DNA of 64,000 bases from Dioscorea cayenensis subsp. rotundata. Taxonomy: Eukaryota; Streptophyta; Magnoliopsida; Dioscoreales; Dioscoreaceae. How positions within the stretch are numbered: position 1 is the first letter of the stretch; each line of letters opens with the position of its first letter. The stretch is from positions 28,581,016-28,645,015 of the forward strand of contig NC_052475.1 in NCBI RefSeq assembly GCF_009730915.1. Reading direction: 5' to 3'. A program made the translations under genes and the position numbers. Positions 33,772 through 46,944 of this stretch are shown piece by piece. The notes beneath the pieces were generated by a model. It was not told the DNA's origin, ran no database searches, and worked only from the letters and a program-made list of their open reading frames with translations.

Positions 33772-35757
33772 AAAAATTAATTCTCCTATTGTCAATGATT
33801 ATATAAATAAAATATAAAATTATACAAAATAAAGAAAATGAGAACCAAATTAAGTGAATATACACCAAGAATTGAGTCAACAATTATTTTTTTATTTTTA
33901 AAAATAAAAAAATTCATGTTGAATTGATGAGGTAAGATAATATCGTGCCTATGGTTAAAGACATAGAGAAGGTATATTAAAGAGACAAAATAAAAATAAT
34001 AAACCACAAAATTTTCATCATTTGCATTTGAATCACCATGGGTTTTTGCTGGTTAAAATCTCAATTATTATTTATAATGTAGTTCATATAATTATTTTCA
34101 ACTCAGACTTTATTATTATTATTTTTTTATTTATCATAATTACCGTAGAGTAGTTTTATTCATCAAAATTGGAGCTATATTTTTTCATGAGCATCTCGCC
34201 TTGACTAGACACCAAAAAATCACTAAACAAAGCTTTGCTTATGGTTTTTTATCTTTGCCTTTTTTAATACGATTGATTTTGTTTAAAAAACTGTTTATTC
34301 AAAAAAATATTATTACTATTATTTAAAATTATATGTACTTTTGTTTTCTTTTAATATTTAAAAATGCTTGCATTTTTTTTAAAAATTTCATTTATGATTT
34401 TTTTAAAATCAAATATTTATTTTATATAGATGTTTGTATATAATTGTAAGTCTATGGTTGTTTTAATATTTTAGAGTGGACGAGAGTGATTGTGAATGTG
34501 ATCGTATAGCCTATAAATATTAAATAATCATGATTGTTTTAATATTTTGGAGTGGAAGAGAATAATTAATTATCTCATTTATTATGTGTATAATAAAATT
34601 ATTTCTTTCCTCCTAGTGTTCTCCACCGCAAATTCTCAAGAAAATATAGACTATCTTGTGTTAGCCAATCATCTCATTCAATGTAAGGATCCAAGTTATT
34701 AAATGGAAAAAAAGCCCACACACATCATTTTTTATATCCATTAAGATTGCGTTATTGTTCATACAAACAAGTTACAAAGATGATTAAAAAAACCTTGAAG
34801 TTTCTCTTTGAGGTGATTATAATCATCATCCAATTTTCAGTTTCTTGCGTTATCTAGTACTTTTGCTGGCTGAGAAGCTAGAGACAGTTACATAAAAGCC
34901 TCATGGAGCTGAAACTACAACAGCAAACACACTAACGCATCTCAAACAATGGAGCAATGAACATGATTCGGACGCAGACCATAACAACTCAGTGGAAAGA
35001 ACTTCACGAGAAACTCCTTTGGCTAAAACAGGCTAATCCATCAGATAATATCAGGCCACAGTCCTCCAAGGCAAACACAACGAATAAAGTTACCTGCAAC
35101 AGTGAAAATACAGAAATCATAGGTAATGGTCTAAGTGTATAACCCAAGATATATGACACTTGAGCTACAGAATATGAGGTAATTCAATCTAAAGATTTCC
35201 GTGAAATGGTATAAACAGTTAACATCTCTTGTCAATGAAAAATTAATATTCTGTAAAGTCCACAAAGAAGATGGATGAGACACCAAGAAACATATCTATA
35301 TTTGATTAACCAATAAAATAAGTAAATATGCTAAAGTACAGAACAAATATATCTTCTGCAAAGGACATATAAGTTATGAATGATTAACATATAATCGATA
35401 ATTTTTTAGCAATTATCATCAATATGATACATTTTTAAGTCATCCACCAAACAATACAAGCGTTGGTACACAATTCACTGCTTAAAAATAAGAAAACAAA
35501 ATACAAAGTCAAGAGTGAATTAAGTTATTAAAAAGAAATAAGCAACACAATTGCATATTAATCCTTGAGTAGTTAATGTATGTCCATCAGATATTTCATC
35601 TCATGAAATGAATAGTGCAACAAGACAAGTGCAAACATGCCTCTGCATGCATCTTATATAGAAAGAATGTTCCATTTTCCATGTCACGAAGGACAAGAAA
35701 ACATTGATATAGAACTAGGAATACCATACAAAGACATAGCTCAAACAAGCAAGACAC
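33772..35757. other. Intergenic DNA downstream of LTV1
   Basis: AT-rich. Bases 34850-35150 are less AT-rich and contain a 61-codon plus-strand ORF (34957) without recognisable features. This part may belong to LTV1 3' sequence or an unrecognised exon. Confidence 0.35.
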
Positions 35758-38534
35758 TCACATAAGATGGATAGAAGATGGACCACTAACAGCAGCAACC
35801 TTCTGAGCTTTCTGAGTTTCACATTTGTACAAAACTTTCAAGTCTTTCTTTGCACGACGAGCTTCTTTTTTTTCTTCTTTTAGAGCAGCCTGCACATTGC
35901 AGTCACAGAATCCAAATATAAGTATGCATAGTTCAATATGCACTAAAGGTGGAAGCTGATTGAAACCTTATATATAACAACTGGATGGAAAAAAATGTGT
36001 TAAATGGCTGGAAACTTCCACAGATTAAAAAGTGATTAATTAATTTGGAAAAAAAGAAACTAAGAAGAAAGTTCAGTCAATAAAATTGTGCACATTGATG
36101 TTCCAAGACATCCATAAGTAAATACTTCTCCATTCAATAATTGGATTGACGAATTTTGCATAGCTAGTGATCTATACATGATGCTTCAGGAACATATTCT
36201 GCCAATTTGTATTTATATATGTAAAATCATTGATTGCTGTGAGAACAATTTGCATTTCAAATAACTGATCATAGATGGACAAATACCAGAGAATTCACAC
36301 TGATGATACATCAATAACAATAATCTTTAAACTGGTCCTCTTTAACAACAAAAAACAGAGCAAGGAATTACACCAAAGTTGTAAAAATAATATAACACTA
36401 AAAAAGTAGTAATGAACATATGATTACCTTGCGCTCTTTCTTTTCCTCTTTTGACTCCGAACAATGTTGTCTACTCCTCGGCTTATTAGCTTCTGCACTC
36501 ACTGTTCTCTTTGGTTTCTCAACACTTGGCTTGTTGTGTGGCAAAAAGTCCACTGGTAACTTCTCCTTTCCACGGAGAGCAATGATGTTGCTCTTTGATA
36601 TGCCATCACCAGTTGCTGGAAGCTTCTTTTGGTTTGATGGAGTATGAATCTTCCCAGGGTGATTGTCAAGATTTGAGTATGTGGAAACAATAGTCTCACA
36701 GTCCCAAACTTCTGATTCATCGCTGCTTTCAGGTACTAACACCATTTCTTCATCAACATGATTTTCATCGCAGTACATTTGTGCATACTCCACACACTTA
36801 CGAATTAGCTCAGCAGAATCATCTGGCTGTTTATCTGCACCTGACCCTTGATTCCCATTGACAAAATCACCAGGAGCTTTATAACTGCCTTCAAGCTCTA
36901 AATCATCAATTGCACGCCCTTGAAGGACACAATTAAGTTTATTAGCAAGCGGTTCATCTTCTATAACAGCATTATCACTTTCACTGTCTGTGTCATATTC
37001 TCGAAGAGTGAGCTGTAGAACCAAAGGGAAGACTATTGAGTTGAAACTGAGGCATGTAGCTAATTGAAATTTTGACAAAAACCATAACAACCAAAAAGTC
37101 TATTTATGAAGGTTATGTAAGAAAACTAGTTAAAAACCAACCAAACAAAACCTCACAAATACATGGGGGATAATAATCCTAGAATCAGAACAAAGTTTTA
37201 AGGTGATTATGATTACATAGTCACTTTTATTGGACACATAGCTATGCCTGTACACACCGGATTGAGCTAGTGTCTGAACCATACATTCAAGTGATTTGAG
37301 GGGTTGATTGTGATGAAAAGATGGATGTATATTTGCCTGTAGATTATAACTCGTCATTGTTTGTGATAAATAAAAGCATGTTGGTGGCTAGTTGTCACTA
37401 TACGGAAAAACAGAAGACAGAGCACTTTTGTTTTAACTGAAATACAAGACATTAACAAATGACAAGCAACTTACCAGATCAAACTGTTCATCAAGAAGTC
37501 GAGGAGCCCTTGGCTTCTCAACACCTCGAGTCTATCCTCGTGAATAAATTCATTAGCAAAGCTGACCTCTCCAGATACATCATCTCCTTTCTGGATTACA
37601 TTCTTTTTGTTTATCACTTATAAAAAGAAAAATTGCTCTACCTCTTCTTGGTCCTCTCCTTCTATACAATTGGCCCGGACTACAAAAATCCTCCTCCAAG
37701 TCCTCCACGTCAGAAACAAACCTAGACAAATCATCATTATCATCATTGAGCAACCTCAAAACATCAGGATCCAACGCCTTCTTCACAGTCACAGCAACTG
37801 TCTTTGCCGCAACAGTGTACATACCACTGCTGCTGGCCTCTTCACCACTGACCCGCAGCCTAGAAGCGTCATAAGCCTGGCAAATATATGTGAAAACGCA
37901 TTACCAAAAGAAATTAATTCACAAGCCTGGCAAATATATGTGAAAACGCATTACCAAAAGAAATTAACTCACGCGCGAGCGCCCACACATACACATACAC
38001 ATACACATACACATATTGTGAGTTTATAAGATCAATGAAAAAATATAAAATCGCAACCTTGACATCTGCCCCGACAAGATCGAGCCTGGCCTTGCTGTTG
38101 TGATAATAGGCGTATCCACCACCAGAATTTCTGATTTCCCTCAGGTGATTTAAATAATTATAGCCATCATCAGGAAACCCCAACTCCAGGATTTCTTTTC
38201 TCACATGGTCCGGGAGAGCCCCGTTGGATCCTGCACTGCTAGCACAATCGACAATCAATGGGTGAAGAGAACCAACAAAATCTCCAGCGCCTGTATCATC
38301 AGATGCATCAGCAAAGATGGAGTCGGAGTTGCCGCCGCAATCGTGGTAGACATCTTGGCGCTCGACCTCGTCATCCAGAAAGCCGTGAGATAAATAGGAG
38401 TTGTTGTCAACCCGAACAAAAACGCGATCAGGTAGAGCCGGCGCGCCACCTTCCGTATAGACGGTAGACGAATCGCGAGCTAAGAGGCGGAAGGTAGCTG
38501 AGTTCCTCTTATTGATGAATTTCTTCTTCCCCAT
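35758..38534 (-). CDS. LTV1: LTV1 homologue, 40S ribosomal subunit biogenesis factor, frame disrupted
   Basis: Exons on the minus strand: 38534-38058 (MGKKKFINKRN start, DRVFVRVDNN, IFADASDD, LPDHVRKEILELGFPDDGYNYL), 37876-37642 (AYDASRLRVSG, VDPEVL-like, SDVEDLEEDF), about 37602-37475 (ends LLDEQFDL), 37012-36428 (LTLREYDTDSESD, ETIVSTYSNLDNHPGK, LRGKEKLPVDFLP) and 35889-35758 (Lys/Glu/Arg helix, ends GPSSIHLM). LTV1 joins pre-40S particles and helps assembly and export of the small subunit. Frame breaks: one extra base in an A-run at 37684-37688 (after DLEEDF), one base missing near 37523-37526, and an unresolved stretch 37603-37641 too short for a normal plant intron yet containing a stop. 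Outer exons are clean, so sequence error or recent decay are both possible. The promoter falls in the N gap. Confidence 0.85.
37875..37974. repeat. 50-bp tandem duplication across the LTV1 exon 2 splice acceptor
   Basis: 'agcctggcaaatatatgtg' and the following 30 bases occur twice, offset by 50 bases (37875 and 37925), differing at one or two positions. On the minus strand this gives two identical CCAG acceptors. Only the gene-proximal one gives the expected AYDAS reading; use of the other would add 50 nt and shift the frame. Confidence 0.9.
37987..38016. repeat. (CACATA)n microsatellite in LTV1 intron 1
   Basis: About five 'acatac' units lie in the intron between LTV1 exons 1 and 2, next to the 50-bp tandem duplication. 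Confidence 0.85.
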
Positions 38535-38571
38535 CTTAGCCGATAGCGCCGCCCAAAGGTCTGATCTTTGC

Positions 38572-39571
38572 NNNNNNNNNNNNNNNNNNNNNNNNNNNNN
38601 NNNNNNNNNNNNNNNNNNNNNNNNNNNNNNNNNNNNNNNNNNNNNNNNNNNNNNNNNNNNNNNNNNNNNNNNNNNNNNNNNNNNNNNNNNNNNNNNNNNN
38701 NNNNNNNNNNNNNNNNNNNNNNNNNNNNNNNNNNNNNNNNNNNNNNNNNNNNNNNNNNNNNNNNNNNNNNNNNNNNNNNNNNNNNNNNNNNNNNNNNNNN
38801 NNNNNNNNNNNNNNNNNNNNNNNNNNNNNNNNNNNNNNNNNNNNNNNNNNNNNNNNNNNNNNNNNNNNNNNNNNNNNNNNNNNNNNNNNNNNNNNNNNNN
38901 NNNNNNNNNNNNNNNNNNNNNNNNNNNNNNNNNNNNNNNNNNNNNNNNNNNNNNNNNNNNNNNNNNNNNNNNNNNNNNNNNNNNNNNNNNNNNNNNNNNN
39001 NNNNNNNNNNNNNNNNNNNNNNNNNNNNNNNNNNNNNNNNNNNNNNNNNNNNNNNNNNNNNNNNNNNNNNNNNNNNNNNNNNNNNNNNNNNNNNNNNNNN
39101 NNNNNNNNNNNNNNNNNNNNNNNNNNNNNNNNNNNNNNNNNNNNNNNNNNNNNNNNNNNNNNNNNNNNNNNNNNNNNNNNNNNNNNNNNNNNNNNNNNNN
39201 NNNNNNNNNNNNNNNNNNNNNNNNNNNNNNNNNNNNNNNNNNNNNNNNNNNNNNNNNNNNNNNNNNNNNNNNNNNNNNNNNNNNNNNNNNNNNNNNNNNN
39301 NNNNNNNNNNNNNNNNNNNNNNNNNNNNNNNNNNNNNNNNNNNNNNNNNNNNNNNNNNNNNNNNNNNNNNNNNNNNNNNNNNNNNNNNNNNNNNNNNNNN
39401 NNNNNNNNNNNNNNNNNNNNNNNNNNNNNNNNNNNNNNNNNNNNNNNNNNNNNNNNNNNNNNNNNNNNNNNNNNNNNNNNNNNNNNNNNNNNNNNNNNNN
39501 NNNNNNNNNNNNNNNNNNNNNNNNNNNNNNNNNNNNNNNNNNNNNNNNNNNNNNNNNNNNNNNNNNNNNNN
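38572..39571. other. Assembly gap of exactly 1000 N
   Basis: One thousand N in a row is a scaffold spacer of conventional length, so the true distance is unknown. It starts 37 bases upstream of the LTV1 ATG and removes its leader and promoter. The very long ORFs that cross it are artefacts. Confidence 0.99.
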
Positions 39572-39994
39572 TTGTCTTTTTGTTTACTATTGTCGCCAAC
39601 GTGACAACATTTTTGTTTGGTTATGTCAATGATATAATCAAATGAACCGACTAGATTATAAGACTATAGAATTTGGTGATAAAAATAAGTGACAAATTAC
39701 TACACTTATTTTTATTTTCAGTCTCAAAGATTTATTTAAAAAGAGTCAAATCTTTAATTTTACGTAAAAAAAAATTGAAAGAGTTAGATGCTTTACCTGT
39801 TCAGCTATTATGATCGAAATTTTTTTTTAATATAATTTAAACACTATTGATATAATTCCACCTCCAACCTAAATACATATTAGTGGGTTTTTTTAATGAT
39901 TATTAAAAATATAAATTATTGTGAATCACCAGGTATCCTAGTGGTATTATATTTGGATGGTGATGAGTGAGTAGCGGGGGTTCAATTGAGCCGA

Positions 39995-40560
39995 GCCAAG
40001 CAGAGCTTTGAAGTGTATGAGTTCGGCTCGAGCTCGATTAGAACCCAAATTTGTAAGCTAGAGTTTGGCTCAAGATGGTAAAATTAGTCTCGAGCTTGCT
40101 CCGAGCTCAGTTAAAAAAACGAGCCAAGCTCGAGCTTACTACAAACTTGGCTCAAAAGAAGTTAAAAAAAATAATGAATCATAATGACTATTATAAATAA
40201 ATTATTTTTAATACATGAATCCATTTATACATAGAAAAAAATACATATTTAGCAAGCTCGTTTAGCAGGTTGGCAACTAGTATATTCATTATTAGGCTTG
40301 TTTAACATATTTGTTAGTAGGCTTGGGAGCAAAAGTTTGTTAGTAGGCTTATGAGCTTGCTTGTTTATCAAGCTTTTGAGCAGACTCATGAACCTTAACG
40401 AGCCGAGCAACATATGGCTTGGGCTCGGATCAGTTAATAATTCGAGCTCAAAAATAAAGCTCAAGCTTGCTTTGAGTTTGACTCATTTACTTAATGAACG
40501 AACTTTCACCCAACCGAGCTTTGAGTAGCTCACAAGAGACTTGGTTCATTTATAGCCCTA
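39995..40560. repeat. GAGCTCGAGC-rich dispersed repeat, probably non-autonomous transposon
   Basis: The segment begins 'gagccgagccaagcagag' and ends 'tagctcacaagagacttggt', with GCTCGAGCTCGAG-like words in both orientations throughout. No ORF of note. Such repeats are frequent in plant genomes; class not determined. Confidence 0.45.
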
Positions 40561-40907
40561 TGGCTCAAGGTTGAAACCCATGCCACATGTCATTGTACAC
40601 TGAATATTGTGCAAAACCATAGGAAATAATTGTACAAGACTATTTATGGGGTCTCCCTTGGGATGAGTAGTCGTATTCTTCACCTCTCAAAGATTATAAG
40701 GTAAGAAGGATTTATCATTGCGTGAGGTTATTCTCCGATAGATTATCTCGAGCTGACGTGCGAGGGATGTCTTTTTCTCCATGTGTTAGCTCCCCACATG
40801 TTAAATCTTCATGAGGTCATTGCTCATGCACAGCCTGTACCATTTGATACCTATTTGTCTTTTAGACAACTCCCAAGTGAGGTGGCACTTGTCGCACTTG
40901 TTAATTA

Positions 40908-40911
<4 letters not shown>

Positions 40912-40969
<58 letters not shown>
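40912..40969. repeat. (AT)n microsatellite, about 29 units
   Basis: Uninterrupted alternating A and T for 58 bases, the longest dinucleotide run in the window and a likely assembly-sensitive point. Confidence 0.95.
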
Positions 40970-40973
<4 letters not shown>

Positions 40974-41689
40974 TTTAAATAAAAGTAATAATAATATGTA
41001 TATGCATACAAATAATGCTATTATTTATAGTCCTGGTTGGATTGGCTTGTGAATAATATTGTAATTTAAAAAAATTAATAGAAAGAATTTTTCCAGAGAT
41101 GTTTTTAAAAATAAATTAAGCATATATATCATATGTGTTTACATATACAGAAGTGCTTTATGGCTGTGAAGAATAATAAATTGATAGAATTGCATAATAT
41201 ATCTTTTCGTTAATCAAGGGTTTTTTATTTGCTCGAATTGCAGAGTTCTTTGTTACTATAATAAATAATACTTCATGTTAAGCTCCTCCATGATGAATGA
41301 TGTCAAGCTCTTTCCAACTCTTTTAATAAGGTGAAGATTAAAACATTGATTATCTCGACATAAATAGCAAATATTTAATGAATAGAAAAAGTTAGAATTT
41401 TTAGAGAAGTTTAGAGATTCAGGGTCGTAGAGAAGTTTTTTGCTAAACACATTGCAAAAAGGAAGCATGAAGGGCAATGACGACAAGTTGGGCTAAAGGC
41501 AATACCAATACTAATGGTGGCTCTCACAATCTTGAAGATATTCCTATCACGAACAATTTCCATTTTGTGATCTGTCTCTAAGTGAAAATATACGTTAAAA
41601 AAAATTTAAACAATTGATTTACAGAAATATATATATATATATATATATATCAACGTACCATACTAAGAATAATAATAATTATTATTATT

Positions 41690-44581
41690 ATTTTTGACAA
41701 AAGCAACAAGTGCCATCTAGAAAGGGGTTATTAAAAAACAAATCGATACTTGGCACTCCAATGACTCCACGCATAAGTAGTAATGGGAGTTGGATTGAAG
41801 GGAACCAAGAAATTGGGGAAGTTTTTACTGAACATTTCCAAACCCTACTTGGCACTCCAATGACTCATCGCTTCATGTTCGATTGGCATTATCTATTCGA
41901 TTACAAAGATAATGTTGATCTTTCTTCTCTTGAAGTTCCGTTCTCCTCTGATGAGATTAAAAAGGCCGTGTTTGAGTTAAATACGGATAAGGCCCCAGGC
42001 CTAGATGGTTTCCCAATATTCTTTTTTCAAAAACACTGGAGCCTAATTCAGGAGGACCTCATCAAACTTTGTAGTGATTTCTATGTTGGTTCCATTAACT
42101 TTGAACGTATCAATTAGGTACACATAGCTCTCATTGCTAAAACAAATGGCCCATATGAGGTCACAGATTTTAGACCCATCAGTCTCATCAATTCCACTTG
42201 CAAAATCATTTCCAAAATTCTTGCTTCAAGATTGAGTCAGAAAATTGGGGAATTAGTCGACATATATATCACAGTCCGGATTCATTAAGGGTAGATGCAT
42301 TGCTGATAACATTATTGCTGCCCAGGAAGTGATCTTTAATCTTCAAAAAAAGAAATTACTAGGCTTTGCATTAAAGGTTGATTTTGCTAAAGCTTTTGAT
42401 TCATTAGACTGGAACTTTCTTCTTGACATTCTCGAAGCTAGAGGTTTTGGCAACCGTTGGATTTCTTGGATACACACCATTCTCAATACTGCCAAAACAC
42501 AAATTCTCATTAATGGAACACCTCAGGGGTATATCCGATGCAAAAGAGGATTAAGACAAGGTGACCCTCTTTCTCCCCTCCTATTCGCCTTAGCGGCTGA
42601 TACCCTCAGTGCTATGTTCTACCATGCTATCAATTCCAAAGTTTTAGTTGGAGTTCAGCTCGACCACTCTAACAGCATTTGTCAATTACAATATGCAGAT
42701 GATTTAATTGTTTTTCCTGCTGGTGGACATGATGATCTCAAAATCATTAAATTATTACTTTATCTCTTTGAAGGTTGTTCTGGTCTTTCAATTAATTTTT
42801 TTAAGAGCTGTCTCTACTCCATAAATTTTGGTTACCAACCGCACTCATCTTCAGCTAGAATTCTCAATTGCAATAGGGATTGTCTACCCATTACATACCT
42901 GGGTGTTCCCCTCTCTGGTAGACGTCCTAGGCGACAAGATTGGACAAGGTTAATTGATACTGTTCGCGATAGGCTTTCACACTGGAAAACAATTTACCTT
43001 TCCCTGGGGGGTTGACTTACCCTTATCAATTCGATACTTTTCATCACTCCCGACTGTCATTTGGATGTCGATATTCAAACTTCCCGCTTGGGTTATTCAT
43101 GAGATCGATAAAATCGAAGAGACTTTCCTTTGGAAGGGCCGGGATCTTGGACCCTAAGGGAATTAGATTAATTGCTTGGAAAAAGAATCATCGACCTCGT
43201 AACATGGGTGGTTGGGGTATTTTGGATTTACAGGTCTTCAACAACGCATTGCTGGGTAAGTGGTGGTGGAAAATCACAACAAAGCCGGTTTCCAGTTGGA
43301 CCAAGATAATCAATGCCAACTACACGATTAGAGAATCACTTAGCATTTTATATCATCAACCACCTAGAAATAAGTCTTTCTTCTGATCGGGAATTAATAT
43401 CATTCTACCCTCATTTCGATCATGTATTATCAAATCAATTGGGAGTGATAATAATACACTGTTCTGGTTTGATAGATGGCTAGAGGGTATATCTCCAAAA
43501 AATCGTTGGCCATCACTCTTTTTGGGTTGTTCTTTTCCTTGGATTATAGTAAGACAATTTTTTCATATTCTTAATTCCCGTGGTAATACTTTCAGAACAA
43601 CCTCCACAGACGACTTTAACATGATTCAAAATTATATCCCGAATTGTCCCAATGAACAAGAGGACTCCTTTCTCTGGTCATTAAATAGTAATGGAGCCTT
43701 CTCTGTCAAATCATACTACAACTTTCTTATTGATGGAGGAATCCGCAGTCAACTTCACTCCAAATTCTGGAAGATAAAATCACCTAGTAAAATAACTCTA
43801 TTCTGTTGGCTTGCCTGGGACAATAAAATTCTGACTCTTGAGAATCTTTTTAAAAAAGATTGTAATCCAAATGCCACTGACACATGTATACTATGTCATA
43901 ACAACTCAGAAACAGTGGACCACCTTTTCATTGATTGTACTTTCTCAGAAAGAGTCTGGTCTTACTTTAAATGTTTATTAGACATTGATACTCTTCCATT
44001 CTCTGTTTCTAATATCTTGACCACTTGGATCCCCTCTTTGAACCCTACTTCCAAGATTATCTGGGATCTCTGTTCTAGAGCAATATTCTGGAATGTCTGG
44101 CTGGAACGCAACAACCGTCTTTTTAATCAAATTCAGTCTCCCATTTTTTCTACTCTCTACAAAACAGCTAATTTGCTTCTCTCTTGGATTTCTACAGATG
44201 CGGAGGCCCACCAGCAGAAACCCTCTGATGCTGTTCAGAGGATTAAACGATCCCTTAACTTCCTGAGCTCTAGATCAACCGATCCCGCTGGTGATTCGGT
44301 GCACACCTCTGGTCAGGAGTAATCCGCTCTCGTTGTTGCTGGACAGGCCTGTGTCTCCTGATGGTTGACTTCGCCAGCCTGGCTTGTTATCTTTTCTCTT
44401 CTTGTATTTTTTGTTTTTTCTTTCAGTTCTGATTTGTTTTCCTCATCCCTGGTGAGGAAAACAATCCTTTATTTTACCATATGTCTGGTACTTTAATTTC
44501 TTCTGTACTTGGTGTTCTCTGTTACCTTCTCTCTTTTTTAATAAATCTGTAGTTTATCCACTTAATTCAAAAAAAAAAAAC
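41690..44581 (+). mobile_element. 5'-truncated LINE (non-LTR retrotransposon), inactive
   Basis: The element keeps the reverse-transcriptase region, a zinc-binding zf-RVT-like domain, a short 3' UTR and a terminal A-run (44569-44580). The endonuclease part and 5' UTR are missing. The left edge lies in or beside an ATT-rich tract, so the target duplication could not be read. Confidence 0.85.
41710..44322 (+). pseudogene. LINE reverse transcriptase ORF2 remnant
   Basis: Pieces 41710-42117, 42329-43015, 43012-43386 and 43522-44322 read through a plant LINE ORF2. They show KAPGLDGF, RPISL, a GRCIADNI-type segment, FDSLDW, GLRQGDPLSP, the catalytic YADD (42692-42703), YLGVPL, then a C-terminal domain with CILCHN and HLFIDC typical of zf-RVT. 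Breaks: a stop at 42115-42117, a frame change near 42260 inside a short AT repeat, a TGA at 43013-43015 at a position where CGA is expected, frame changes near 43040 and 43145, and a TGA near 43384. It is not functional. Confidence 0.85.
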
Positions 44582-45208
44582 AATCGATACCATAGTGCAC
44601 CAATTAAGATGTGTAATATAACAGTATTATCAACTTAAGAATTCGATTATGGATCTACCCATTCATCATTCAAGTAACTATCCACTGCTGCATTATAGAG
44701 TAACTTGATTTAACTAATTACAATCAAAATTAAATATTTTAAAATTAAAAATTTATTTTATTATCTAAATAATATTAATTTTTAAATAAATTGATAAGTA
44801 TATTTATTTAAATCGCTAAAATTTTATAAAAATAAATTAGTACAATAAATTATGGCAGTTTACCTCGAGAATAGAAGTGACCAACCAATCATTCTCTTGC
44901 AGGAAGAGGCAGTAGAGGAAAAAATATAATTGAGCTTCCTTTTGATTGCATTAAGCTAGTGGAGCTAAATGCTTGTCATTCTTGGCACCATCGAGATAAT
45001 GTCTTTTCGGATTGTATGGTGACTTAAATCTTATAATAGAATATGGAACCATGGATCATTTTTAATCAAAATAGATAAATTACCGTTAAAATTCATATAT
45101 TTCTTTAATTGATCTATCAATGAACATTTCAATTTCAAGCATATATGGCGTTAAATTGTGTTCTTTTATTTTTTATATTTTGAATTTGAACTTTTACAAA
45201 GTATTTTT
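44582..45208. other. AT-rich spacer between LINE and copia element
   Basis: No gene or repeat structure recognised. Confidence 0.5.
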
Positions 45209-45739
45209 TGTTGGGTTGTGGACCACACAATATGTAGGGATATAAGGACTTATGTGCATAAGTTGTGTAGACGTACACAACTAATGTTTATAATTGTGTA
45301 TATCTTATTATATTCAAGTTTTGAATGGACCCAAATTGTGATCTGATTCAAGTTTGAATTTGGTCCTAATTATCTAATTTTAAATGTGTGGATATACATA
45401 TTAATCATATGTTGTGTAGAATTCCTGGGGGCAAAATTGTTAAATCTATGATGGGCGGATTTGTAATTAGCCCTCATAAAGATTTTCTTATAAATAGGGT
45501 GTGGTCCCCGACGTAAGCATGCAACGATCCGAGATTCGAATTAGGTTTTTCGAATTAGGGGTTCCCCATCTCCCTCTGCGTGTGATCGGTGAGAAGAACC
45601 ACAAGACCCAATCACTTTCGTCATAATCAATGGATTCAAGTGCAGGTACGCTTCCGCCACTTTTTTTGTTCCTAAGCAATCTCCAAGCAAGAAGATCCGG
45701 GGTTATGAAATTAGGGGTTTATACCCATTAGATCCATCA
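45209..45739 (+). repeat. 5' LTR of the copia element
   Basis: Starts TGTTGGG and ends CCATCA. It matches 51428-51956. An AT-rich 'cttataaatagggtgtggtc' (about 45489-45508) contains a TATAAATA promoter-like box present in both LTRs. Confidence 0.95.
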
Positions 45740-45741
45740 AG

Positions 45742-45752
45742 TGGTACCGAGC
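45742..45752 (+). promoter_or_regulatory. Primer-binding site of the copia element
   Basis: TGGTACCGAGC begins two bases after the 5' LTR. It resembles the complement of the initiator-methionine tRNA 3' end used by most plant copia elements, with small differences. Confidence 0.7.
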
Positions 45753-46944
45753 CATCTTGTTTTTGGAATTGTTTGGGATTTATTTTTAATTAAATTTTTG
45801 AATTTATTGATTAATATGCATGCATGTAAACACGTTTTTTATTATGCATGCTTTCGATCCTGAATTTTTGATGTTAATACTGAAGTTGATCCAATATTGA
45901 TTGGGTGTTCATATATGTATATAATATATTCAGTAGAATCTGAACATGATATCATAATTGTTAATTGATATATATATATATATTGAGTGCATGTTTGCCT
46001 ACCATCGTGAGATTTTTTTAAGTCGTGTCATATATATATATATATGTATAGATGATATAATAACTGCACACATCACAATGATATTGTTTGTGTGAATTAA
46101 TTGATTCATAGATTTCAATATTTATTTTAATATTATATATATTGAATATTCACAGTGTTTGTGTGAATTAATTGATTCATGGATTTCAATATTTATTTTA
46201 ATATTATATAATATAGATATATATCATGGCATTGTTTCTCTGATAGAGATGAATTGATTTGAATTGATTTATAAGTCATTCATGATACATATTTAGATTT
46301 ATTATTATCATTATAATCTTGATGATTATTATCAAAATCAAAGCTTTTCAGTATAATTAATTAGTTATGTTACTTTGATTTTGATTAGGATAATATTTGG
46401 ATTTTGATTTAATTATTATGAATTTAATTTTTTAATTCATAATTATAAAGTTGGCTTTAATAATCATTGGGAAATAACAATTTAGAGTTGCTTTTATAGC
46501 TTTCTTGGGTATTTACTGCAATTGGTAGAAGCAGCATCGTCACCAAAGTGACCTCTGTTGTGGAAACTTTTTGTTTGTAAATAATCATGGTATTAGTGCA
46601 TGCTTATGCTCATGCAGACAACATGTCGGCCCAAAGGAAGACTGTTGTCTGGCAGAGATTTGTTTGCACATGTGGTAATAAGTTGTTTATAGTTATTAAG
46701 TGTCTATTTTGAGTATTTAGTCGACCCAAAGGAAGACTTCATACTTGACTAGATTTTACTATAAAACTTGATTACTGCAACAAGTTGATTACTAGTGGAT
46801 TGAATCTCTGTCCAAAGACTAGGTTTAATGTCACAACAATTGACTTGAAGATGGGTGGTTGTTATTTATATGCTTGATTATTATATTTTTGGTTATTTAA
46901 TTGTGAGTTGATTTTTGTTAATTGCTCTATGAACAGTTGATATC

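Larger units (their letters stand above)
39572..41690. other. AT-rich DNA with dispersed-repeat remnants
   Basis: No gene is recognised. Bases 39995-40560 repeat variants of 'gagctcgagcttgg' and 'gagccgagccaag' on both strands, the look of a common plant non-autonomous repeat. Bases 40912-40969 are a pure (AT)n run. Confidence 0.5.

Noticed and set aside
34957..35142. 61-codon ORF downstream of LTV1
   Set aside because: No family features and no coding context on either strand.
37914..39599. Apparent 561-codon and 377-codon ORFs
   Set aside because: They cross 1000 N, which translate as X. Only the LTV1 exon part is real.
39928..39990. Possible second SINE head ('cctagtggta' and 'gggttcaattg')
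   Set aside because: The box-like words are there, but no tail or target duplication could be read and the following repeat obscures the rest.
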